Shown piece after piece: positions 27,688-35,599 of a DNA stretch of 64,000 nucleotides. Numbering within the stretch: the first letter of the stretch is position 1; each line of letters opens with the position of its first letter. The position numbers and the translations under genes are program-made. The notes under the pieces were generated by a model. It was not told the origin of the DNA. It was given only the letters and a program-made list of their open reading frames with translations, and did no database searches. The DNA comes from an uncultured Eubacteriales bacterium (GTDB taxonomy: Bacteria; Bacillota; Clostridia; Lachnospirales; Lachnospiraceae), in the NCBI GenBank assembly GCA_900545175.1, contig UQYF01000003.1, positions 68,499-132,498 on the forward strand, given 5' to 3'.

Positions 27688-27937
27688 TTGCAATATACCG
27701 GCAAATCTTCAGAAGGATATGATGGCGGACAGCATTGCTGCGTATGTGGCATCACTTCCTAAAGAAGATATTGTAGATGATGAAGAATACGAAAGACGGC
27801 TTAAGCTTTGCAGCGGCTGTGCTGACCTTGTAGGAGGGCTTACATGCAGTCATTGCGGATGCTTTGTACTTGCAAGAGCGAGAAAACGGCAGACGGATTG
27901 TCCTATGCCGGGCGGGAGCATATGGGTGAAACCATGA
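27671..27937 (+). CDS. DUF6171 family small cysteine-rich protein
   Basis: An 88-aa protein with nine cysteines: CNCN at the start, then LCSGCADLVGGLTCSHCGCFVLARAR and a final CPMPGG. The pattern suggests a zinc-binding or rubredoxin-like knuckle. I recognise it as DUF6171, of unknown function. It starts inside the 3' end of the MocR gene (17-bp overlap), which implies translational coupling, and precedes the DNA glycosylase by 41 bp. Confidence 0.72.
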   Translation: MKKICNCNIPANLQKDMMADSIAAYVASLPKEDIVDDEEYERRLKLCSGCADLVGGLTCSHCGCFVLARARKRQTDCPMPGGSIWVKP

Positions 27938-27978
27938 ATATTTACAAAAATATGATAACTTTATGAAAGGAAATACTT

Positions 27979-28920
27979 ATGAGCATGGAAATATGTGAAA
28001 AAAACGGTGATTTGTATGTAAGTGGGATAGAAGATTTTCATCTGGCGCAGACATTAGAATGCGGCCAGTGTTTTCACTTTGAAAAAGTGGGTGAAAATGA
28101 TTATTTTTTATCTGCAAAGGGAAGATTTTTACATATAGAGCAGAAAGAAGATTATTCTGTGATATTTCACAACACAGACAGAAAAGCCTTTGATGAAATA
28201 TGGACAGAATATTTTGACCTTGACAGGGATTATTCGGCGATTAAGAGAGCTATATGTAAAAAGGACGATAAATTAAAGCCTGCAATCCAGATGATGTGGG
28301 GCATAAGAATATTAAATCAGAGCTTTTTTGAGACAATGATATCATTTATTATATCTCAGAACAAACAGATACCACATATTAAGAAGATTGTGTCTGATTT
28401 GTCAATCAGGTACGGCAGTCTGGCATGCGGTGCAGAGGAAGAGTTTGATAAGGATAAAAAAGATACAGAACTTTCCACTGCCGGAGTGAAAAATAAAGGC
28501 GTGTTTTATGATTTTCCGTCTGCCAAGGAACTCCTTGAAGCAGGTGAAGTTGGGCTTAAGGAATGCAAGACAGGCTTTCGGGCTCCTTATATAATGGATG
28601 CGTGCAGAAAATTTCAGGAAGGCGAGCTTGACGAGAAGATTTTAAGAAAGCTTGATTATAACGATGCGATGAATGAGCTTATGAAGGTTCATGGCATAGG
28701 CGAGAAGGTTGCCAACTGCATAGCTCTTTTTGGACTTTCAAAGAGAAATGCATTTCCTGTCGATGTGTGGATAAAGCGTATCATGGAAGAGATGTATATA
28801 GGGCATGAGGCTGACAAAAAGGAGATAGCAAAGCTTGCACAGGGTTTGTTTGGCGAGTATGGCGGCTATGCACAGCAGTATCTGTTTTATTACGGAAAAG
28901 AAATGAAGATAGGAAAATAG
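27979..28920 (+). CDS. ogg: 8-oxoguanine DNA glycosylase/AP lyase (OGG family)
   Basis: A 313-aa base-excision repair enzyme that removes 8-oxoguanine and nicks the abasic site. The OGG_N domain (TLECGQCFHFEK, about 19-30) is followed by a HhH-GPD core. In VHGIGEKVANC the catalytic lysine is K243, and in FPVDVWIKR the aspartate is D262. Their 19-residue spacing equals that of K249/D268 in human OGG1. GAAAGGAAA precedes ATG 27979. It may be the last gene of a MocR-DUF6171-ogg unit. Confidence 0.9.
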   Translation: MSMEICEKNGDLYVSGIEDFHLAQTLECGQCFHFEKVGENDYFLSAKGRFLHIEQKEDYSVIFHNTDRKAFDEIWTEYFDLDRDYSAIKRAICKKDDKLKPAIQMMWGIRILNQSFFETMISFIISQNKQIPHIKKIVSDLSIRYGSLACGAEEEFDKDKKDTELSTAGVKNKGVFYDFPSAKELLEAGEVGLKECKTGFRAPYIMDACRKFQEGELDEKILRKLDYNDAMNELMKVHGIGEKVANCIALFGLSKRNAFPVDVWIKRIMEEMYIGHEADKKEIAKLAQGLFGEYGGYAQQYLFYYGKEMKIGK

Positions 28921-29056
28921 CCGAGACGTTAAGCAGTGCAGACGGATATAATATGGTCTGGTTTCAGCCGGATTAAGTTGTATTAATCATAAACGTACTG
29001 CAGCAGTCAGGGATACTTAACTGTTTGAAAAAAATATAAAAAATGTATAAAATGGG

Positions 29057-29084
29057 TTGCATTCTCAAATTCATCTGCTATAAT
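29057..29084 (+). promoter_or_regulatory. Promoter of groES-groEL
   Basis: -35 TTGCAT (29057-29062), a 16-bp spacer and a perfect -10 TATAAT (29079-29084). The last base of the -10 is the first base of the CIRCE element. The mRNA leader then holds a short palindrome (TTCTACTTGAAGTAGAA, 29112-29128) and the hairpin ACCGC-GAA-GCGGT near 29170. Confidence 0.82.
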
Positions 29085-29110
29085 TAGCACTGTGATGATG
29101 TGAGTGATAA
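29084..29110. promoter_or_regulatory. CIRCE operator (HrcA-binding site), imperfect
   Basis: TTAGCACTG, nine bases, GAGTGATAA: 16 of 18 arm positions match the CIRCE consensus. It overlaps the -10 box, so HrcA binding should exclude RNA polymerase. The two mismatches could make it a weaker site than the perfect one before hrcA. Confidence 0.9.
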
Positions 29111-29196
29111 TTCTACTTGAAGTAGAACAGATGTATGGCAATTTCAGCCATCATATCATATAGCTTTTACCGCGAAGCGGTGGAATGGAGGATATC

Positions 29197-29481
29197 ATGA
29201 AATTAGTACCATTAGGAGACAGAGTAGTATTAAAGCAGTTAGTAGCAGAGGAGACAACTAAGTCAGGTATCGTTTTACCTGGTCAGGCTAAGGAAAAACC
29301 ACAGCAGGCTGAAGTTGTTGCAGTAGGTCCGGGCGGAGTAGTTGACGGCAAGGAAGTTACAATGCAGGTTAAGGTTGGCGATAAAGTTATCTTTTCAAAG
29401 TATTCAGGCACAGAAGTTAAGCTTGAAGACACAGAATATATTGTTGTTAAGCAGAGCGATATACTTGCTATAGTGGAATAA
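29197..29481 (+). CDS. groES: Co-chaperonin GroES
   Basis: The 94-aa lid of the GroEL folding chamber. KLVPLGDRVVLKQL and the mobile loop (EETTKSGIVLPGQAKEKPQ) are typical, as is the C-terminal YIVVKQSDILAIVE. An in-frame GTG/ATG-type start at 29185 is less likely, because GGAGG at 29187-29191 serves ATG 29197. It is transcribed with groEL. Confidence 0.98.
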   Translation: MKLVPLGDRVVLKQLVAEETTKSGIVLPGQAKEKPQQAEVVAVGPGGVVDGKEVTMQVKVGDKVIFSKYSGTEVKLEDTEYIVVKQSDILAIVE

Positions 29482-29624
29482 TATTATATTCTGTTAGTTT
29501 GGCAGATGCCGGTGAGTATCCATTAGGCAGTACATTTTAAAATAAGTATAATATATTAAATTTATAATTGGGATTTATGTCATCATATGTATATATATGG
29601 CATAAACGATATGGAGGTTTAATT

Positions 29625-31247
29625 ATGGCAAAGGAAATTAAGTATGGCGCTGAAGCCAGAGCAGCATTAGGAGCTGGTGTTAATAAGTTAGCAGATACAG
29701 TAAGAGTGACACTTGGACCAAAGGGACGTAATGTAGTTCTTGACAAGTCATACGGCGCACCACTCATTACTAACGATGGTGTTACAATCGCTAAGGAGAT
29801 AGAGCTTGAGGATGCATTTGAGAACATGGGTGCACAGCTTGTCAAGGAAGTAGCAACAAAGACAAATGACGTAGCAGGTGATGGTACAACAACAGCTACA
29901 GTTCTTGCACAGGCTATGATTAATGAAGGTATGAAGAATCTTGCAGCAGGCGCTAACCCAATCATTCTCAGAAAGGGTATGAAGAAGGCTACAGATAAGG
30001 CTGTTGATGCTATCGCCGCAATGAGTTCTAAGATTACAGGTTATAAGCAGATTGCAAAGGTTGCTGCTATTTCAGCAGGCGATGAGGGCGTTGGACAGCT
30101 CGTTGCAGATGCTATGGAGAAGGTTACTAACGATGGCGTCATCACAATCGAAGAGTCTAAGACGATGAAGACAGAGCTTGACCTTGTAGAAGGTATGCAG
30201 TTCGACAGAGGCTATGTATCAGCATATATGGCAACAGATATGGATAAGATGGAGGCAGTTCTTGATAACCCATACATTCTTATCACAGACAAGAAGATTT
30301 CCAATATTCAGGAGATTCTTCCAATTCTTGAGCAGATTGTAAAGACAGGTGCTAAGCTTCTTATCATCGCTGAGGATATTGAGGGCGAGGCTCTTACAAC
30401 ACTTATCGTCAATAAGCTTCGTGGTACATTCTCGGTAGTAGGTGTCAAGGCTCCCGGCTACGGTGACAGAAGGAAAGAGATGCTTAAGGATATCGCAATC
30501 CTCACAGGCGGTCAGGTTATCTCTGAGGAGCTTGGTCTTGAGCTTAAGGATACAACGATTGATATGCTTGGCCGTGCTAAGTCTGTCAAGGTTCAGAAGG
30601 AGAATACAATCATTGTTGACGGCTGTGGCAGCAAGGATGATATCACAGCAAGAGTTAACCAGATTAAGAAGCAGATTGAGGAGACAACATCTGATTTCGA
30701 TAGAGAGAAGCTTCAGGAGAGACTTGCTAAGCTCGCAGGCGGTGTTGCAGTTATCCGTGTAGGTGCTGCTACAGAGACAGAGATGAAGGAAGCTAAGCTT
30801 CGTCTTGAGGATGCTCTTGCAGCTACTAAGGCAGCAGTTGAGGAAGGTATCATTCAGGGTGGTGGCTCTGCATATATCCACGCATCCAAGGAAGTTGCTA
30901 AGCTTGCAGCAGAGCTTGAAGGCGATGAGAAGACAGGTGCTAAGATTATCCTTAAGGCACTTGAGGCTCCACTCTTCCATATCGCAGCAAACGCAGGTCT
31001 TGAAGGCTCAGTTATCATCAACAAGGTACGTGAGTCTGAGGTTGGCGTAGGTTTCGATGCACTCAACGAAGAGTATGTTAACATGGTTGAGGCCGGTATC
31101 CTTGACCCGGCTAAGGTTACAAGAAGTGCACTTCAGAACGCAACAAGTGTAGCTTCAACATTCCTTACAACTGAGTCAGCAGTTGCAAGCATCAAGGAAG
31201 ACACTCCTGCAATGCCAGCCGGCGCAGGCATGGGCGGAATGATGTAA
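29625..31247 (+). CDS. groEL: Chaperonin GroEL
   Basis: The 540-aa Hsp60 subunit. The ATP site (TLGPKGRNVVLDKS, then AGDGTTTATVLAQ), the apical domain and the C-terminal GAGMGGMM tail are all present. The frame is open from 29568, but GGAGG 10 bp upstream and the conserved MAKEIKYGAEAR place the start at 29625. GroEL normally chaperones HrcA, so this operon and hrcA form a feedback loop. Codon bias indicates high expression. A strong duplicated terminator follows. Confidence 0.99.
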   Translation: MAKEIKYGAEARAALGAGVNKLADTVRVTLGPKGRNVVLDKSYGAPLITNDGVTIAKEIELEDAFENMGAQLVKEVATKTNDVAGDGTTTATVLAQAMINEGMKNLAAGANPIILRKGMKKATDKAVDAIAAMSSKITGYKQIAKVAAISAGDEGVGQLVADAMEKVTNDGVITIEESKTMKTELDLVEGMQFDRGYVSAYMATDMDKMEAVLDNPYILITDKKISNIQEILPILEQIVKTGAKLLIIAEDIEGEALTTLIVNKLRGTFSVVGVKAPGYGDRRKEMLKDIAILTGGQVISEELGLELKDTTIDMLGRAKSVKVQKENTIIVDGCGSKDDITARVNQIKKQIEETTSDFDREKLQERLAKLAGGVAVIRVGAATETEMKEAKLRLEDALAATKAAVEEGIIQGGGSAYIHASKEVAKLAAELEGDEKTGAKIILKALEAPLFHIAANAGLEGSVIINKVRESEVGVGFDALNEEYVNMVEAGILDPAKVTRSALQNATSVASTFLTTESAVASIKEDTPAMPAGAGMGGMM

Positions 31248-31269
31248 GCGTTAGCTACAAGCCGTGGCA

Positions 31270-31334
31270 AAATAGAAAAAAGGAACATGCGGTGCAAATT
31301 TATTTGAGACCGCATGTTCCTTTTTTCTATTTTA
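31270..31334. terminator. groEL terminator with a 25-bp stem
   Basis: AAAATAGAAAAAAGGAACAT plus GCGGT (31269-31293) pairs without mismatch with the sequence ending TTTTTTCTATTTT (31309-31333). The T-rich end and the matching A-rich start make it a likely bidirectional terminator. An outer pair (GCCGTGGC at 31261 with GCCACGGC ending near 31389) encloses it and two smaller hairpins. Confidence 0.88.
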
Positions 31335-31512
31335 TCCGGCGCCAGCCGGATATCGAATGTGCCGAAAGGCACATGAGATAAGCCACGGCGTGAGTGTGGA
31401 GGATAGGCTCCAGGTGCAAATTTATTTGAGACCGCATGTTCCTTTTTTCTATTTTATCCGGCACCAGCCGGATATCGAATGTGCCGAAAGGCACATGAGA
31501 TAAGCCACGGCG
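31291..31512. repeat. 100-bp direct duplication of the groEL terminator arm
   Basis: Bases 31291-31390 recur at 31413-31512 with one mismatch (GGCGCC versus GGCACC), separated by 22 bp. Each copy carries the T-rich terminator arm, the hairpin ATCCGG/CCGGAT, the hairpin TGTGCC-GAAA-GGCACA and GCCACGGC. Only the first copy has the matching upstream arm, so the second cannot form the 25-bp stem alone. There is no coding evidence on either strand. Confidence 0.85.
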
Positions 31513-31703
31513 GATGTGGAGAAAGCACAAGATGTAAATATATTTTGACCATAGAGAATAAAGTTGTATAATTGAATTTATAAATGGTATTTGTATTTGG
31601 AGGGTGTAGACATGAAAGTGATGCTGACAAGTTCTATTGGAGGGCAGGCAAAGGTGGATGGAATCGATTACGTTGGAGAAATTTTGAAGGAGGAAAATAC
31701 ATT

Positions 31704-32189
31704 ATGAATATAAAAAATGCAACAATGGAAGATATTGCTGCGGTTGCCGCAGTTGAGGCAGAATGTTTTCCGCCTGCGGAAGCGGCAACAGAAGAGGAAT
31801 TTGTTGAAAGGATAAAATACTACGGAAAGCATTTTTGGCTTATGTATGAAGGTGAAAAGTTGATTGCATTTGTGGATGGATTTGTGACGGATGAACCTGA
31901 TTTATCGGACGAAATGTATGAAAATGCGGCTATGCACAATGAAAACGGTGCGTGGCAGATGATTTTTGGTGTCAATACACTCCCGGATTATCGCAGACAC
32001 GGATATGCTGGGGAACTGATATGTCGTGCCATTGACGATGCGAGGACGCAGAAACGCAAGGGGCTTGTGTTGACTTGCAAGGAAAAACTTATTCACTATT
32101 ACGCAAAATTTGGTTTTGTCGATGAGGGCGTGTCAGATAAATCCACGCATGGAAATGTACAGTGGCACCAGATGCGGTTGACTTTTTGA
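31704..32189 (+). CDS. GNAT family N-acetyltransferase
   Basis: A 161-aa acetyl-CoA-dependent acetyltransferase. The fold elements are visible: an N-terminal IKNATMEDIAAVAAVEAECFPP, the acetyl-CoA motif NTLPDYRRHGYAGELICRAIDDAR (motif A, about 96-119) and HYYAKFGFVDEG (motif B). It resembles the serotonin-acetyltransferase-like (AANAT) subgroup. The substrate is unknown. The frame is open from 31584, but AAGGAGG at 31687-31693 supports ATG 31704. It precedes the alpha/beta hydrolase by 31 bp. Confidence 0.88.
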   Translation: MNIKNATMEDIAAVAAVEAECFPPAEAATEEEFVERIKYYGKHFWLMYEGEKLIAFVDGFVTDEPDLSDEMYENAAMHNENGAWQMIFGVNTLPDYRRHGYAGELICRAIDDARTQKRKGLVLTCKEKLIHYYAKFGFVDEGVSDKSTHGNVQWHQMRLTF

Positions 32190-32220
32190 ACAAATGATGT
32201 TTTTGGGAAAGGTACACAGA

Positions 32221-33171
32221 ATGAAAAAAATATTGAGAAAATCTCTAAAAGTAATATCGATAATCTTTGAGGTAATCGTATTATTTGTGACAATATCTTT
32301 TGTTCGCCATAAAGTGTGCAGCTCAAAGGAAAAGGATTTACTGAATCCTTTGGGCGAACTGGTGGAAGTCAACGGTCACAACATGAGTGTATATACGGAT
32401 GGTAACGGTGACAAAACTCTTGTGTTTATGTCGGGAAGCGGAACCTGCTCGCCGATATTGGATTTTAAGTCTCTTTATTCGTTGTTGAGCGATGAATATA
32501 AAATTGCGGTGGTGGAAAAATTCGGCTACGGTTTCAGTGATGTTGTGGATGAGGACAGGGATATTGATACAATATTGAGCGAAACCAGAATGGCGCTTGA
32601 TAAGGCAGGAATGGAGCCTCCTTATGTGCTTTGTCCACATTCGATGTCCGGGTTAGAAGCCTTATACTGGGCAAAAAAATATCCGGAAGAAGTTGAGGCT
32701 ATCATCGGTTTGGATATGGCAGTGCCGGATTATTATGATGAAATGAACATCAATATTCCTATAATGAGATTAGGACAGTATTGCGCCGGATTGGGAATCA
32801 CAAGATGGATACCAAGTCTTGCAAAAAGCGATGCCATCAAATCAGGAACGCTTTCTGAAAAGGAAAAAGAAATTTACAGGGCTATATTTTACCAAAAAAC
32901 TGCAACTGTAACTATGATTGATGAAGCGAAAGAAGTAAAAAGGAATGCAGGTGTTGTAAAAGAAAACGGAATCCCGCAAGTGCCGATGTTATTGTTTATC
33001 TCTGACGGTTCCGGCGGAACAGGTTTCACGAAAGAAAAGTGGAGAAGTATTCCTAAAGAATATATTTCAAATTGTGACAACGCAAGATATATTGAATTGG
33101 ACTGTCCTCATTATGTTCACGACTACGAATATCAAAGAATAAGTGAAGAAATCAGAAACTTCATCCGGTGA
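32221..33171 (+). CDS. Alpha/beta hydrolase with N-terminal anchor
   Basis: A 316-aa hydrolase with an N-terminal transmembrane or signal segment (VISIIFEVIVLFVTISFV, about 11-28). The oxyanion strand is TLVFMSGSGTCSP, the nucleophile elbow CPHSMSG with Ser141 (SxSxG variant of GxSxG), and the likely catalytic His is in DCPHYVHDYE near the C-terminus. The frame opens at 32194, but ATG 32221 after GGGAAAGG is the better start. The substrate is unknown. Confidence 0.8.
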   Translation: MKKILRKSLKVISIIFEVIVLFVTISFVRHKVCSSKEKDLLNPLGELVEVNGHNMSVYTDGNGDKTLVFMSGSGTCSPILDFKSLYSLLSDEYKIAVVEKFGYGFSDVVDEDRDIDTILSETRMALDKAGMEPPYVLCPHSMSGLEALYWAKKYPEEVEAIIGLDMAVPDYYDEMNINIPIMRLGQYCAGLGITRWIPSLAKSDAIKSGTLSEKEKEIYRAIFYQKTATVTMIDEAKEVKRNAGVVKENGIPQVPMLLFISDGSGGTGFTKEKWRSIPKEYISNCDNARYIELDCPHYVHDYEYQRISEEIRNFIR

Positions 33172-33260
33172 ATGTTTTGACGGGTGTTATTGCAGTGGTG
33201 AACTCCGAAACAGTATATTAATATTGAAATTTATGTACATAAAATAAGGGGAACATAATA

Positions 33261-33647
33261 TGAAAAAATTTATGAGAAGTTAAAACCAACCCTTATCAAA
33301 GCGGGAATGGGGCATATCAGGAATGAAAGTGAAGAGCAGATTGCATATGCAAGGGATATGTTTGAGACAATTTTTAAAGACTATACGAAGGAAAAGGACG
33401 TACATATCTCCGGACTGCTGGCTGATTTGATGAACCAGACACCTGTCACCGAGGCAGATTTTAGGGAATTGAAAGGAAAAATACTGCTTATACTTCCCGA
33501 CCGGGATTTTTTTCAGGAAAGATGCAGGAGGATCTTATACGGCTGATGCACAATCCGGAGATTAAATGTGTATCAGGCGGGCATTTGTCAACGGTTCTCG
33601 AAACGGATGATTATGTGCAGGCAATACGCGTTTTTTTAAAGAAATAA
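33261..33647 (+). pseudogene. Decayed alpha/beta hydrolase, C-terminal half
   Basis: The frame YEKIYEKLKPTLIKAGMGHIRNE resembles the lid of small alpha/beta hydrolases and has no upstream start; a stop lies directly before it. GKILLILPDRDFF provides the catalytic-Asp region. At a run of seven T (33507-33513) a +1 shift is needed to continue SGKMQEDLIRLM and CVSGGHLSTVLET, which holds the catalytic His, to the stop at 33645. The nucleophile half is missing. It is unrelated in sequence detail to the intact hydrolase just upstream. Confidence 0.7.
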
Positions 33648-33750
33648 TTTTAAAATGAAATACTGTAAACAGAGAGAAAACCTATTGCCGTCAGGGATGC
33701 GAAATATTGATTTTATATGGCAAAGAAACGAAAGAGTACGGTGGATATCA

Positions 33751-33780
33751 TTGACCTAAAAAAATATTGTCTATTATAGT
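33751..33780 (+). promoter_or_regulatory. Promoter of the HAD phosphatase gene
   Basis: -35 TTGACC (33751-33756), an 18-bp spacer and -10 TATAGT (33775-33780). It would give a leader of about 160 bases before the gene at 33948; no strong hairpin is seen in that leader. Confidence 0.6.
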
Positions 33781-33947
33781 GACAATGTGATAAGATTGAA
33801 TGAATAAGATTTTATATATTATGTAAGATTATCAATGGTTAAATAGCGTTTTGGAAAGCTATTTATATGAAATTTTAGTGATGAAGAGCAGGTTGACGTA
33901 TAGATATGTATTTAAAGCAGCCTTGATTTGAGGAGGAACAGAGAAAA

Positions 33948-34613
33948 ATGTCAATAAATCAGCACAATAAAGCAGTAATATTTGACATGGATGGAGTTGT
34001 ATTTGATTCAGAGCGGGCTGTGTACAAGGGCTGGAAGGAGCTGGCTGAAAAGTATGGCTTTGAGAATCTTGACATTCCTTATATGAGATGTATAGGGGTC
34101 AATGCAGCAAGCTCCAAGCAGATTTTTCTTGATTATTACGGAGAGGATTTTCCTTATGACAGATATAAGGATGAGCAGTCGAAAAATTATCACGAAAAGT
34201 ATGACGGTGGAAGGCTTCCGCTCAAAAAAGGTGTGAGAAAGCTTTTGCAAAGGTTTAAAAATAACAATTATAAGACGGCGATAGCATCATCAACCAGAAC
34301 CGCATTGGTTGTAAGGCAGATACAGGATGCAGGCTTAGCAGAATATTTTGATGTAATAGTAGGCGGTGACATGGTGTTAAGAAGTAAGCCGGAGCCGGAT
34401 ATATTTTTGCTGGCATGTGATGAGTTAAAATGTACTCCAAGTGAAGCATATGTCATAGAAGATTCATATAATGGTATAAGAGCGGCATACGCTGCTAAAA
34501 TGCATCCTATTATGGTTCCGGATATGCTTATGCCGGATGATGAGATGAGAAGAAAGGCGGATGCAGTGTTGGAGGATTTACTTGCTGTGTCGGAGTATAT
34601 AGGTATAAAATGA
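33948..34613 (+). CDS. HAD-superfamily phosphatase / beta-phosphoglucomutase-like
   Basis: A 221-aa HAD subfamily IA hydrolase. Motif I is VIFDMDGVVFDSE (catalytic aspartates about 12 and 14), motif II AIASSTR, motif III lysine in SKPEPDIF and motif IV VIEDSYNGIRAA. The cap is of the four-helix type found in beta-phosphoglucomutase and phosphoglycolate or sugar phosphatases. The substrate cannot be fixed from sequence. GAGGAGG precedes ATG 33948. It is monocistronic. Confidence 0.88.
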   Translation: MSINQHNKAVIFDMDGVVFDSERAVYKGWKELAEKYGFENLDIPYMRCIGVNAASSKQIFLDYYGEDFPYDRYKDEQSKNYHEKYDGGRLPLKKGVRKLLQRFKNNNYKTAIASSTRTALVVRQIQDAGLAEYFDVIVGGDMVLRSKPEPDIFLLACDELKCTPSEAYVIEDSYNGIRAAYAAKMHPIMVPDMLMPDDEMRRKADAVLEDLLAVSEYIGIK

Positions 34614-34707
34614 CAGTTTAGAGGAAATACGTTACTTAGATTTCAGCTTGACAGAAAATTATATCCTACAACCTTAAGTTAGGTTCGCAAATAAGGAGTC
34701 ATAAGAT

Positions 34708-35514
34708 ATGAAAATTAATTCTTTACATGGGTATAAGGATTTTGTACAACGCCATAATATTCCACTCGATAAGATAAGATTTGCCCTTGGTGAGGATAAA
34801 GGGCATGAGCCGAGGTGGTTCTATATATATCAGGATAGATTTACAGGTGAGTGGGTTGTTGCCAAAAATAAGAGCGATGGAAGTACAGCAGAGCGCTACA
34901 GGGGGCATGACGAGGCGAAGGCATGTCAGATACTCTTTGACAAGATGGAGGAGGAATTTAACAATAGAAAGCATGAGGCCGGCAGTGAATATCCTGCATC
35001 AGCCGGCAGTGTCAAAAAAAATAGAAGAAAAAAGAATATGTTTATACTGCTGCTTCAACAGGCTCTGTATTATATTGTTGGCGCTGGGATAATATGTCTT
35101 GTATATTATGTATTTTTTTATGAAAAACCCCAAAAAAGACCGGGACAGGGCTATTATGTGTTCCGGAATACATATGACGATGGTTCACAGTGGGATGATT
35201 TATACTATTATCTTGACAATCATTGGTATTATTACGATTATGAGTACGATGACTGGTATGCTGACAGTGACTTTGACTATTCGTATGATTATGTAGATGA
35301 TTACTATGTAGGTAATTATTATTCATCGCTTGACGGATATTACGATGGAGAGGCATGGGATTTTGATGATACATCGTATTATAAGAGCTATGTTGAGTCA
35401 AAGAATAATAGTGATAGCAATAATAATTATTATGATGACGATGATGACAGCTGGGATAATTATGATTGGGATGACTGGGACAGCAATGATTCGGATTGGG
35501 ATAGTGACTGGTAA
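34708..35514 (+). CDS. Membrane protein with extreme Tyr/Asp/Trp/Ser-rich tail
   Basis: A 268-aa protein I cannot assign. Residues 1-95 form a soluble domain (KINSLHGYKDFVQRHNI, RWFYIYQDRFTGEWVVAKNKSDG) rich in aromatic residues. A basic stretch (KKNRRKK) precedes one transmembrane helix (FILLLQQALYYIVGAGIICLV, about 111-131). The last 120 residues are low complexity, dominated by Tyr, Asp, Trp, Ser and Asn and ending DSDWDSDW. They carry a strong negative charge and no Cys. By the positive-inside rule the acidic tail would be outside the cell. AAGGAG supports ATG 34708, and a terminator follows at 35556. Confidence 0.7.
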   Translation: MKINSLHGYKDFVQRHNIPLDKIRFALGEDKGHEPRWFYIYQDRFTGEWVVAKNKSDGSTAERYRGHDEAKACQILFDKMEEEFNNRKHEAGSEYPASAGSVKKNRRKKNMFILLLQQALYYIVGAGIICLVYYVFFYEKPQKRPGQGYYVFRNTYDDGSQWDDLYYYLDNHWYYYDYEYDDWYADSDFDYSYDYVDDYYVGNYYSSLDGYYDGEAWDFDDTSYYKSYVESKNNSDSNNNYYDDDDDSWDNYDWDDWDSNDSDWDSDW

Positions 35515-35555
35515 TTATTATGACAGTTAAAAGGTAATAAGCTTTCTGATATAAA

Positions 35556-35594
35556 CCCTCTTTACCAGACAGACCGGTAAGGAGGGTATTTTTA
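35556..35594 (+). terminator. Terminator after the Tyr/Asp-rich protein gene
   Basis: An 11-bp stem (CCCTCTTTACC 35556-35566, GGTAAGGAGGG 35576-35586, one T-G pair) followed by TATTTTTAT. The convergent MATE gene ends at 35600. Confidence 0.85.
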
Positions 35595-35599
35595 TATAA

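Noticed and set aside
30219..30980. 253-codon frame antisense to groEL
   Set aside because: It follows the strong codon bias of groEL on the other strand, has no ribosome-binding site, and its leucine/cysteine-rich product matches no known pattern.
31133..31530. Two minus-strand frames after groEL
   Set aside because: They share a stretch because they translate the two copies of the duplicated terminator region.
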